63,710 nt of DNA from NCBI GenBank assembly GCA_018819135.1, contig JAHJQK010000098.1, positions 1 to 63,710 of the forward strand, given 5' to 3'. Source of the DNA: Pseudomonadota bacterium (GTDB lineage Bacteria; Desulfobacterota; SM23-61). Below, in pieces: positions 43,177 through 51,764 of the stretch (its first letter is position 1; the number at the start of each line of letters is the position of its first letter). A program made the translations under genes and the position numbers. The notes beneath the pieces are model-generated. The model was not told the origin of the DNA. It saw only the letters and a program-made list of their open reading frames with translations, and searched no databases.

Positions 43177-44057
43177 ATTTGCTCCGGAAGGAAAGGGGTA
43201 TTCGCGGATGGGCATCACGAGATCGAAGGACAAAAGCTGATCACGGCCGCGGGGCCGGGTCCTGGACCAAAGCTTTCCATTCCGGGTGGGCTGCCCACAG
43301 CGGGATCCTCGCCGCCCAGCTGGCCCGGCAGGGATTCAATGCTCCTACGGATATTTTCGAAGGGCAGTACGGCTTTTTAGAATCGTATTCGCAAAACACC
43401 CGTCCCGAGCTCATCCTTAAAGACCTCGGAAAATTCTACCAGACCATTCGCACCGGCATCAAAATCCACACAGCCTGCCGGCACGAGCACCCGGCGCTGG
43501 ATGCGGTTTTAGCCATTGTTCGTCAGAATGACCTGAAGCCGGAGGATATCCAGAGGGTTGACATCTATATGATCGGCAACGCCTTCCGGCTCGTAGTCGA
43601 ACCGGAGAAAGAGAAAAGGGCCCCTCAGAACGTGGTCGAGGCAATGCACAGCATGTATTTTGGTGCGGCCATGACCATTCTGAAGAGGAGAGCGTTCATC
43701 GAAGAGCATACAGAGGCGTGGCTGCGCGCCCCGCAGCTCCGAGATCTCATTCCGAAGATCTACTGCCATCACGACCCGGAACTGGATGAACTCTTGCCGG
43801 AAAAATTTCCGGCTCGGGCCGTGATTCAGACGAAAAACGGCCAGAAGTTTGAAAAGCTGCTGGAACGGCCGCACGGGGATGGTCTCGACCCACTGCCGTG
43901 GGAAGAACTGCAGGAGAAGTATCAAACCCTGGCCGGCAGCATCTTTTCCAAGAAGAGGGTAGAGGAGATTGAGGAGCGGATCATGGGGTTAGAAAAGATC
44001 CGGGATTTTTGCGAAATTGCGGATCTTCTTGTCCAAGAAGGAGGAAAAGGTTCATGA
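43177..44057 (+). pseudogene. MmgE/PrpD family protein, N-terminal half missing
   Basis: Homology to MmgE/PrpD begins abruptly at about 43250 with GAGSWTKAFHSGWAAHSGIL and continues normally to the stop at 44055-44057 (RPELILKDLGKFYQTIRTGI, KIHTACRHEHPALDAVLAIV). Roughly 200 N-terminal residues are absent, and the preceding 70 bases do not resemble the family in any frame. It is probably a deletion that fused the 3' half onto the end of the complete PrpD gene. Its stop overlaps the start of the VOC gene. Confidence 0.75.
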
Positions 44058-44452
44058 TGAGAAAAATGCGGCACATCGGGATCATTGTGGAGGATTTTGA
44101 TCGAGCCGTTGAAAAGTTTAAGGCTTTCGGGCTCACCTGCAGCGAGGTCATGGAGAAAAAAGAAGACGGGATGAAGATCGCGTTTTTCCCCATCGGGGAC
44201 ACCCTGATCGAATTCCTGCACTTCAGCCCGGACAAGGGATGGGATCCTTTCCATAAAGTGGTGCGATCGCAAAAAGGGGTTATCAACCATCTCTGTTTTG
44301 AAGTGGATGACCTCGAGGCGAGTATCCGGGATTTCCAGAAAAACGGAGCCATGCTGGTCGAGGGCTCTCCCCGCCCCGGCGCCCACGGGCGGGTCGCCTT
44401 TTTCCATCCCGAGACCACCGACGGCATCCTGATCGAGCTTTGCCAAGTATGA
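44054..44452 (+). CDS. VOC-family protein, methylmalonyl-CoA epimerase-like
   Basis: A 132-residue glyoxalase/VOC protein with two beta-alpha-beta-beta-beta modules. HIGIIVEDFDRAVEKFKAFG opens the first; INHLCFEVDDLEASIRDFQK opens the second; metal ligand candidates are H in RHIGI, E in IEFLHF, H in INHLC and E in LIELCQV. This matches methylmalonyl-CoA epimerases. It would pair functionally with the mutase at 61-63 kb, although the two are far apart. GGAAAAGG precedes the ATG at 44054. Confidence 0.82.
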   Translation: MMRKMRHIGIIVEDFDRAVEKFKAFGLTCSEVMEKKEDGMKIAFFPIGDTLIEFLHFSPDKGWDPFHKVVRSQKGVINHLCFEVDDLEASIRDFQKNGAMLVEGSPRPGAHGRVAFFHPETTDGILIELCQV

Positions 44453-44689
44453 GAAGCGGAGCAAGATGTTCGACGGGGAGCTCTTGCTCCCCGGGAGGGA
44501 CTGACTCCAGCTGATGATACCCTGCCGTGGAGGGTGCTCCATGAACCCCTTCCCGACGGAGCCAGTAAAGGAGTGGTAGTGAACTTGGAGCCCATGCTCG
44601 ATGAATATTATGCAGCGCGCGGCCGGGATCGCCAGACCGGCTACCCAAGCTCAAGGAAATTACAGGAACTGGGCCTGGAGCGATATTAG
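44453..44689 (+). pseudogene. aldehyde:ferredoxin oxidoreductase, C-terminal tail only
   Basis: Directly after the VOC stop codon, and in the same frame, 78 codons read EAEQDVRRGALAPREGLTPA, then DDTLPWRVLHEPLPDGASKG, MLDEYYAARGRDRQTGYPSS and RKLQELGLERY-stop. This is the C-terminus of tungsten AOR-family enzymes (about 600 residues). The rest of the gene is gone. The tail lacks a start and ribosome-binding site. Confidence 0.8.
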
Positions 44690-44738
44690 CCGGAGTCCAA
44701 TTTTTTAGGGAAAGGAGGGATTCTCCTTCTGACTTCCT

Positions 44739-45572
44739 TTACTGGTTTTTTAGACCCAAGATCCGTCGTGCTTCTCCTGCGGAGGCTATCTGGAATCCGA
44801 GACGTTCGGCTATGTCCTTGGCCACCTCCACCATCTGAGCATTGCTTTTGGCCAGGACACCCCTCTTCAAGTAAAGGTTGTCTTCGAAACCCACGCGCAC
44901 ATTTCCTCCCAAAAGCAGGGCCATGGTGATCATGGGCAGCTGGGCGTTAGCCACTCCCAGGGTACTCCAAACCGCATCCGCGGGCAGTTTGCTTTTCATG
45001 AAAAGCAGATTTTCCGGTGTTCCCTCCATTCCCCATTTCACGCCCAGACACAATTGAAAATAAGGGGGGGAATCGATCAGCCCCCTTTTTACCAGATCAA
45101 GGGCCTGGTAGATGTGGCCCACATCAAATACTTCAATTTCCGGCTTGACCCCGTTTTCCCGCATGGCCCGGGTGGCTTCCTCGGCCCACTCCGGCGGATT
45201 GATAAAAACCCGGTCTTGAAAATTCATCGAACCCAGGTCGAAAGAGCAAAGGTCGGGCTGCAAAAAAATGGGCTGGAGGCGACGTTTGATGGCGTCCTTG
45301 CCTTCCATGAATAATCCGCTGGTGGTCAGGTTGACGATCATCTCGCATTTGCGCCGGATTCCCTCGAGGACTTCCTTGAATAAATCGATTTCGTAAGAAG
45401 GCTTCCCGCTCTTCGGGTCGCGCACGTGAACGTGGACAATGGCCGCGCCGGCCCGATAGCTTTCCACCGCGGCCTCGATAATCTCGGTGGGGGTGTAAGG
45501 GACGCCCGGGTTCATTTCTTTGGTCGGACGAGACCCGCTTACAGCAACCGAAATGAAGATTTTCTTTTCCAT
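44739..45572 (-). CDS. BKACE family protein (beta-keto acid cleavage enzyme)
   Basis: A 277-residue TIM-barrel protein of the BKACE (DUF849) family. Zn ligands H-x-H in [28 protein letters not shown] and [19 protein letters not shown] with a Zn-ligating Glu are visible. Members condense a beta-keto acid with acetyl-CoA, giving acetoacetate and a new CoA ester, as in lysine fermentation (Kce) or carnitine breakdown. GGGAG stands before the ATG. The neighbouring aminotransferase and dehydrogenases fit an amino-acid or keto-acid degradation route. Confidence 0.9.
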   Translation of the reverse strand: MEKKIFISVAVSGSRPTKEMNPGVPYTPTEIIEAAVESYRAGAAIVHVHVRDPKSGKPSYEIDLFKEVLEGIRRKCEMIVNLTTSGLFMEGKDAIKRRLQPIFLQPDLCSFDLGSMNFQDRVFINPPEWAEEATRAMRENGVKPEIEVFDVGHIYQALDLVKRGLIDSPPYFQLCLGVKWGMEGTPENLLFMKSKLPADAVWSTLGVANAQLPMITMALLLGGNVRVGFEDNLYLKRGVLAKSNAQMVEVAKDIAERLGFQIASAGEARRILGLKNQ

Positions 45573-45640
45573 AATTATTTTCTCCCTTCTTTTGTAAAAC
45601 CAATAGGGGCCAATGGCAACTGACCGCCCGGACCGGCGTA

Positions 45641-46680
45641 TTACCTGGCATGAAAAATAAACGCGACCTTCCCGTGCTGGGCCTCCTTGGCCACCTTGAA
45701 CCCTTCTTCGAATTTTTCCGGTGGTAACTGATGGGAGACCACTTGGGCGAGATTTACTTTCCCCGATTGGATCAATCCCAAAACCTGATACCAGGTTTCG
45801 TACATCTCTCTTCCGGTAATACCGAAAAGTTTGGCCTCCTTATACATGATGTTGGTGGGAATTTCCAGCTGGATAGGCTTGGCTGCCACCCCGATAATCA
45901 CAAAAGTCCCGGCTTTACGTAGAATTCGCAAACCTTGATCATAAGCCTTCTGATTGCCCGAGACCTCCAGGACCATGTCTACACCGATCCCTCCGGTTTC
46001 TTCCAGGATGATCTTTTCCAGCGGGTCTTTGTCCGCATTAAAAATCTTGATCGCTCCAAAAGACTGGGCCATTTTCAGTCGGTTCTCGCTGATATCAATG
46101 GCATAAACCTTCGCCGCCCCGTAGGCTACGGCCGCCTGGACTCCGAATAACCCGATAGGCCCGCAGCCGAAAACAGCCAGGGTTTTCCCGGAAACAACAC
46201 CTTTGGAAAGGCCATGGACGGCTACCCCGCATGGCTCCATACGGCTGCAGCTACGAAAGGAATCTGCGGGGGGATTTTCACTGCGCAAGGTTCCGGAACG
46301 GTGGTGTACTCGGAGAATATTCCCTGGCTGTGGACTCCGTAAACTTTCATTCCCGTGCAGATATGGCGCTGCCCAGTCAAACAGAAATAGCAGTTATCGC
46401 AGGGAATATGGGTCTCTCCGGCCACATGGTCACCTGGCTTGAGGTGGTGGACTGCCTTCCCCACTTCGACCACTTCTCCGGCAAATTCATGCCCCAATAT
46501 TTGAGGAAGTCCCGGCACGACGGATTGAGCCCAGGAATCCCACTCGTAGATGTGGACGTCGGACCCGCAGATCGCTCCCACTTTTACCTTGATCAGAACG
46601 TCCTTCGGCCCAACCTTGGGCATATCCGTCTCTCTCCACGCTGCCCCTTGGACTGGTTTATCTTTGATGATGGCTTTCAT
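45641..46680 (-). pseudogene. zinc alcohol/threonine dehydrogenase, frameshifted
   Basis: The N-terminal half (46680 to about 46250) encodes a GroES-like domain with the catalytic zinc site CGSDVHIYEWDS and GHEFAGEV, and the structural zinc site in IPCDNCYFCLTGQRHIC. The frame is lost near 46245-46255. The Rossmann half continues in another frame (MEPCGVAVHGLSKG, FGCGPIGLFGVQAA) to 45641. Adding one base restores a typical medium-chain dehydrogenase of about 345 residues. It could be a true pseudogene or a single assembly error; all other features are intact. Confidence 0.8.
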
Positions 46681-47299
46681 TGCCGATCTCCTTCATTTAA
46701 TGGATATTAAAACGGCCGCAATTCCCTTTTGCTAGCGGATACTATTCATTTTAGCAGTTGCAAGTCATTTTACATCTTGATGGTCCATTTTGGCAAATAC
46801 AAAACATTGGAATCGCCGTTGCCGCCGTGATGGTTGTGCCAATGGTTGCGAAGGGGTGGACCCACTCGTTGTGCATAGCTATACAATCAGAATTGTCAAA
46901 AGCGGCTGGTAAAATGTTTACCCCGAAGAAGTATCGGCAGAATTAAAACAAGAAAATGATCAAATATTTCATCATCTCTATTATGAGGTCATTTTCTTTG
47001 GAAGGGTATAAGACTTGGCCTAATAGACAATGGGTGATGAAGTCATAGGTGAGGACTTCACCTACTGTTCACTTCCACATAGTTTGGAAAGTTGATGATT
47101 ACTGATAGAAGACTTTATCTAATCTGACACTCTCCGCAGGGATAAATCTTGACTTTTACACTTTAACACAGGTTACCAAGGGAATGAATATATGGGTACA
47201 GAGTGTTCTTCGGGGGTTAGAGAAGGGGAGGGGCGCTTGCCGATTTCCTATAACAACGGAGATAACGGAGCTACGTCCCCGCTCCGTTGGTGGCGCTTT
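46681..47299. other. 619-base gap with a possible decayed ORF
   Basis: On the plus strand around 46785-47010 a frame with one TAA reads KHWNRRCRRDGCANGCEG, then VVHSYTIRIVKSGW and NVYPEEVSAELKQENDQIFH. The Cys-rich start and basic/acidic tail faintly recall small DUF6788-like proteins linked to mobile elements; this is weak. No promoter, terminator or repeat of the other families was recognised. Confidence 0.25.
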
Positions 47300-48859
47300 T
47301 TAAATACCTCTCTGCTCGATAGACCGATACTCGGCCTCGATCTCGGGCGTCACGGATGGTTGGACTTTCGCCATCGCGGAGCGAAACGACTCGCGCGTGA
47401 TGTCCTGGGCCCTCATCAGTGCATCTCTGGCGGCCTCGTCCACTAGGAAGCGGATGTCACTGGCGGAATAGCCCTCAAGCGTTTTAGCCAGTGCATCAAC
47501 ATCCACATCGGCGCCGACTGGCCTTCCCTCCAGATGCAGCATGAGCATCTCCTTCCGCGCCTCGTCGTCTGGGGGCCCCACATAGATGAGCTTGTCGAGG
47601 CGTCCGGTTCGCCGTACAGCTGGATCGATCTTCTCTGGCTGGTTTGTCGCCGCAATCACAAAAATCTTCCTGTCGGAACAACCGTTCAGGTGAGCGAGAA
47701 ACTCGTTGACCTCCTCTGCCTTGTATTGTTGGTGGCCCCCAAGTTCTCCGCGAGGAGGCACAAATGCTTCGAACTCATCGATGAACAAGACAGCTGGCGC
47801 CTGTTCTGCGGCGGTGTCGAACAGCTCCCGAATCCGCATGACGCTCTGATGAACGTATGGGCTAGCCAACTCCGAGGGAATTATCTCGACGAAGAAATGC
47901 CCAAGTTCCTCGGCGAGCTGTCGTGCGATATAAGTCTTGCCGCAGCCAGGCGGACCGTAAAGGAGAATGCCGTTGGGGATGGAGAGACCGTACCGCCGGT
48001 AGGGCTCAGGATTCCGTATAGGCGCGACGACTTCACGGCGAAGAAGCTCCTTGAGGGCATGCATTCCCGCAACCTTGTCGAGGCCGTGGGACCGCCCAGA
48101 GGGGAGTAGCGCTGAAGGCACCGCCGTGCCGTCGAATGAAGTCAACTTCCCCGTCCTCGCTCGCCCGAGAGCATCGTTCAGAGCGGACAGCGTCGAAATG
48201 CCGGTCTTCTGACCGACCGGCGCGAGACATCTCCCGACAACGCGCGAGAGCTCCTCGCCACCAAACTTCGACCAGCGGATAAGAGGCGGCACACTGCCTG
48301 CTGGCTGCTGAAGCGCAATTCCCGTGGCAAGCCGAAAGAAGGCGCTCGCGAGAAGACGAACCTGCTCCGTCTCCGCGGGCAGTGGTCCATCCAAGGGTAA
48401 CAGCGTGCACATCGCCGACTCATTGGACGCTAGCCAGGCTAAAGAGGGATCCAAGTCTGGGTACATCTGCAGGGGAAGACCTCGGTCAACGAGATCAAGC
48501 ATCGAGTGGAAAAGTCGCCTGAGGGCACCTTCCTTCGCGTCTTGAAAGCTCGCGCCCTCGAGGTAGCGGCCTCGCAGCTCCAGCACGGCGACTCTCGCGC
48601 AGGGAGGAGACTCCTCGGGACTAAACACTTGGCGTACAGAAAGAACTTCGGGTGGCTGGGCGGCCCACCACTCGACCAGTCGCTGCTCGTCCGGCCGCCG
48701 GCCGGAAGGCCGTCGGACGAGAAACAGGATGGAATCACAAGGGCTGGTCAGATCCAGGCGGTAGAGTTCACAGCGCTCATCCGAATGGAGCACCTTTACA
48801 ATCGGAGGCAGGCCTACCAACGAATGGCCAGTCGGAAAAGTCGGCCTTTTCTTGATCAT
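47300..48859 (-). CDS. pseudokinase-AAA+ ATPase fusion
   Basis: A 519-residue protein. Residues about 250-500 form an FtsH/p97-like AAA+ module: Walker A GPPGCGKT 302-309, Walker B VLFIDE 357-362, sensor 1 ATN 404-406, Arg fingers near 417/420 and GYSASDIR 463-470. Residues 1-235 look like a degenerate protein kinase: VLELRGRYLEGASF (hinge), LPLQMYPDLDPSLAWL (catalytic-loop position without HRD), TLLPLDG (DFG position) and VRLLASAFFRLATG (DxxxxG helix). The kinase reading is inference from pattern. It is the last gene of the Hsp70 operon, 6 bases after the Hsp70 gene. Confidence 0.85.
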   Translation of the reverse strand: MIKKRPTFPTGHSLVGLPPIVKVLHSDERCELYRLDLTSPCDSILFLVRRPSGRRPDEQRLVEWWAAQPPEVLSVRQVFSPEESPPCARVAVLELRGRYLEGASFQDAKEGALRRLFHSMLDLVDRGLPLQMYPDLDPSLAWLASNESAMCTLLPLDGPLPAETEQVRLLASAFFRLATGIALQQPAGSVPPLIRWSKFGGEELSRVVGRCLAPVGQKTGISTLSALNDALGRARTGKLTSFDGTAVPSALLPSGRSHGLDKVAGMHALKELLRREVVAPIRNPEPYRRYGLSIPNGILLYGPPGCGKTYIARQLAEELGHFFVEIIPSELASPYVHQSVMRIRELFDTAAEQAPAVLFIDEFEAFVPPRGELGGHQQYKAEEVNEFLAHLNGCSDRKIFVIAATNQPEKIDPAVRRTGRLDKLIYVGPPDDEARKEMLMLHLEGRPVGADVDVDALAKTLEGYSASDIRFLVDEAARDALMRAQDITRESFRSAMAKVQPSVTPEIEAEYRSIEQRGI

Positions 48860-48864
48860 GGGGC

Positions 48865-51375
48865 CTAGAACCTCCGGAGACCCGAACGCACGGCGCGCTC
48901 ACGAGTTGCCTCGGCACCGCCCTTGGGCTGAAGTTCCCAAAGGCCGCGCACCACTTTCCTCAGCCCCTCGCCGTCTCCGGTGGAGACTGCGGCTTGTCCC
49001 TCGGCAATGAGGCGTTGTGCTTCGGCACGGTCGACGAAGGGTGTGTCCGGCTGACGCAAAGAATCGAAGATCTCCCTCCAGAACCAGTCCTGATTGAAGA
49101 GTACGCGCCAACGTAGGTCGTCGATCTCTTTGCACACTCGCTGGACGCCCTTGTCGTCACCCTTGGAAGTGGCGCGCTCTAGTTCTCGGCGCAGCATCGC
49201 GAGCTGTTGCTTCTCGAGTGAAGAGCCAAATTGGCTAACAACCTTCACTGCGATTTCGACCACTTCCACGAACTGCGTATTGTTGGGCGGGGTGCGACGC
49301 CCAGCAGCACGGCGCTCGAGGCGGCCCAGTCGGCCGCGAACCGTCTTGGACTCCTCGACGACGCGCCTGGCGTCGTCGGGATCGGCCTTTCCGGGCGCAT
49401 CGCTGGAAGCGGGTGCCTTGGCAGCAAGTTCGTCAAGCTCTCTTTGCAGCTCTTCGAGTTCAGTCTGCGTGGATGTGTCGGTTTCGTCAGAGAGCGCACG
49501 CTCAAGCTCTTCGAGTCGTTTGCGGTATTGCCGTGTTTCCGACACTACTTGACTCGAAAGGTTCGAGAAGTTCTGCTCTTCGCGCTGAGGGTCGTAGAGT
49601 CGGCCGCTGAAGTGCTGGTTGATGTGTGGTACGAAAGCCTCGACGTTGATATGCCGCGATGCATTGATCTGAATCGTCACCTCGATCTCTGCCCCTTCCG
49701 GCACGGACCGCTGGACGCCATCGTGACGAAGCAAAACGTTGCCTACCCATTCGTTCGCGTCCGGGTCGTCAAGGTACTCGCCCTCCCAGAGCTTGATTGC
49801 TAGGCCGGAATCCGGATTGTCCCGGACCAGAGCATGCGCCGCGCGGTACCTGACCGTCTCCTCCGCCGGCAAAGGTCTTCCCTTCGAGAAAACAGGATCC
49901 AGTGCGGGATGCCCCCCGGGCTTGAGGATTTCGACGGAGAGTGTGTGGGGGAGAGGTGGCGCTGACGGAACGAGTCCATGCCTCACGGTGAACTCGGGCG
50001 GGTCTGTCTCGAGTAGGTGCCCTTTTCCGTCACGGGCATAGACCCAGAAGGTCGTGATGTCGCCTTCCTTGAGAGACACGGGTGTCTCGAAGCACCCATC
50101 CCTTGGTTTCATCCATCCACTGGTCCAGAGTCCGCCCTCTGAGTCGATCTTAATTTCGACCTCGGAGGTAGCGTCCACGACACGCCCTGCCACTGTGCAT
50201 TGCAGCTCGGCAGTGACTGGCTCATAGGATAGTTTCAGGTGGACGCCCCCGGGCGAGGTGGTCACGATCCTCTTTGTCCTCTCGAGAGCAGAGGCGTAGA
50301 CTGCCGCGCCGCGTCCGACGACCGTCATCGGGTCCACCGAGAAGTCGACAGGGGCAACGAGTCGTTTGCTCAGCAACGCGCGCAAAAGAGGGGTTTGCGT
50401 CGGACCACCGACAAGCAGGATGCGGTCCAAGTCCGCTCCGGTGACCCGTGCACCCGCCAGCGCCTCTTGGGCAAGCACGCAGCACTTGTCGAGAAGGGGC
50501 TCAATGAGTGTATCGAACTGCCCACGTGTGAGCGATACCTCCAAGTCGATCGGCGTCCCGGAATCGTCTTCGCCCAGGTCAAACAGCGATATGACCACCT
50601 GGCTGTCCGTTGACAGGTCGATCTTGGCTTCCTCGGCTTTGATCCGCAGCCGGGGTAGCAGAGTGCTTCGCGCAGCGCTCGGTCCAGAAGCCCGGAGATC
50701 GTAAGTCGCCTCGAGAGCTGTCAGCAGAACGTGCTCGACGATTAAGCGGTCGATGTCCTTGCCCCCCAGCAGGTTATTCCCACGGTGTTCCAGGATGTTC
50801 AGCCGGCCATCTCGGGTGGAGACCACGGCGATGTCTAGTGTTCCCCCTCCCAGATCAAAAACCAGCCAACGCTGGTTGGCGCTTTCCGGGCGGACGCCAT
50901 AGGCGATGGCGGCAGCGATGGGCTCCTGCAGTAGCGGTGCTTCCTCTAGCCCTGCAAGTTCCGCCGCTCGGGCAGTAGCCTCGCACTGAAGTGCCCCAAA
51001 CGCTGCAGGGACAGTGATTACCGCGGTGGCCACATCCGCTGCAGTCTGCCTGCGCACGTCCTCGCGTAGTGATTTCAAGACTTCCGCCGACAGTTCCTCA
51101 GCAGAAAGCTCTCGCTGGGCTGCCGGAAAGCGCTTGCGATCCTTCTGTCCCATCCAGCGCTTGAACTCGACAGCCACGTTGTCGGGGTCCGTCAAGAGCG
51201 CTGCGTATCCCCGGCGACCGACGATCACCCGGCCCGTCTTCAGGATGTGCACCGCCGAAGGTGTGACATTCATCTGGTCGTTGTTCTGAAAGACTCTTAC
51301 CGACCCCGCCTCCCAGTGCGCAATGCAGGAGTTCGTCGTTCCTAGATCGATTCCATAGTCAACAGTGTTGCTCAT
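48865..51375 (-). CDS. Hsp70 (DnaK-like) with extended helical C-terminus
   Basis: An 836-residue Hsp70. The actin-like ATPase domain (1-375) has DYGIDLGTTNSCIAHWE, VVITVPAAFG-type VITVPAAFGALQCEATARAA, VFDLGGGTLDIAVV and LLVGGPTQTPLLRALL. A beta-rich substrate domain (about 380-570) follows. A long coiled-coil region then starts near LEELERALSDETDTSTQTEL and ends in a helical domain (FNQDWFWREIFDSLRQPDTP). The C-terminal EEVD/DnaK tail is absent, and it is about 200 residues longer than DnaK. It overlaps the GrpE-like gene by 4 bases. This is a paralogue rather than the housekeeping DnaK. Confidence 0.92.
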   Translation of the reverse strand: MSNTVDYGIDLGTTNSCIAHWEAGSVRVFQNNDQMNVTPSAVHILKTGRVIVGRRGYAALLTDPDNVAVEFKRWMGQKDRKRFPAAQRELSAEELSAEVLKSLREDVRRQTAADVATAVITVPAAFGALQCEATARAAELAGLEEAPLLQEPIAAAIAYGVRPESANQRWLVFDLGGGTLDIAVVSTRDGRLNILEHRGNNLLGGKDIDRLIVEHVLLTALEATYDLRASGPSAARSTLLPRLRIKAEEAKIDLSTDSQVVISLFDLGEDDSGTPIDLEVSLTRGQFDTLIEPLLDKCCVLAQEALAGARVTGADLDRILLVGGPTQTPLLRALLSKRLVAPVDFSVDPMTVVGRGAAVYASALERTKRIVTTSPGGVHLKLSYEPVTAELQCTVAGRVVDATSEVEIKIDSEGGLWTSGWMKPRDGCFETPVSLKEGDITTFWVYARDGKGHLLETDPPEFTVRHGLVPSAPPLPHTLSVEILKPGGHPALDPVFSKGRPLPAEETVRYRAAHALVRDNPDSGLAIKLWEGEYLDDPDANEWVGNVLLRHDGVQRSVPEGAEIEVTIQINASRHINVEAFVPHINQHFSGRLYDPQREEQNFSNLSSQVVSETRQYRKRLEELERALSDETDTSTQTELEELQRELDELAAKAPASSDAPGKADPDDARRVVEESKTVRGRLGRLERRAAGRRTPPNNTQFVEVVEIAVKVVSQFGSSLEKQQLAMLRRELERATSKGDDKGVQRVCKEIDDLRWRVLFNQDWFWREIFDSLRQPDTPFVDRAEAQRLIAEGQAAVSTGDGEGLRKVVRGLWELQPKGGAEATRERAVRSGLRRF

Positions 51376-51764
51376 TCACCTACTCCAGATGATTCCTGCA
51401 GTCGTGCGGTAGAGCGCTTTACGATGATCTGCCTGGAACTTACCACCTGTCCGCGCCAAATGACTGTCGGCGCAATGGTCTCATCAATGATTGCGTCCCC
51501 GTCCAGCAGCGCTTGATCTTCTCGAACCTCGACGACCTCGGAAACCATTCCGGGGTCGTAGGTCCGTCCCACGAAGTCTACCACTTCGATACCCATATCC
51601 TCGAGTATCTCGGTGATACGACGGATCACGTGGCGAAGTACCGACCCTGCGTTGGCATCTCCCACCTGCTCCGCAAGGCGTCTGAGCCGCCAGCACTCCA
51701 AAGAGAGCGAACACGCCCTTTTAAGAGAGATGCGCAGTTCGGCGGGTATAGCGCTTGACTTCAT
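51372..51764 (-). CDS. GrpE-like nucleotide exchange factor
   Basis: A 130-residue protein. After a helical N-terminus (LRISLKRACSLSLECWRLRR) comes a GrpE head-like segment: LEDMGIEVVDFVGRTYDPGM, VSEVVEVREDQALLDGDAII and TVIWRGQVVSSRQIIVKRST. This parallels the GrpE order (Gly-x-E, F/Y-D-P, V-x-x-V, final strand). The long GrpE coiled-coil tail is shortened. Its position between the J-like and Hsp70 genes supports the assignment. It abuts the J-like gene (stop at 51765) with no gap. Confidence 0.75.
   Translation of the reverse strand: MKSSAIPAELRISLKRACSLSLECWRLRRLAEQVGDANAGSVLRHVIRRITEILEDMGIEVVDFVGRTYDPGMVSEVVEVREDQALLDGDAIIDETIAPTVIWRGQVVSSRQIIVKRSTARLQESSGVGE

Noticed and set aside
44450..44452. 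TGA between the VOC protein and the AOR tail as a possible Sec codon
   Set aside because: The VOC protein ends at its normal C-terminus (LIELCQV), and the following residues belong to an unrelated family; no suitable hairpin was seen.
46758..46946. 62-codon plus-strand frame starting MQVILHLDGPF
   Set aside because: It has no ribosome-binding site or homology; the more protein-like frame in the same DNA is interrupted by a stop and is only mentioned as possible debris.
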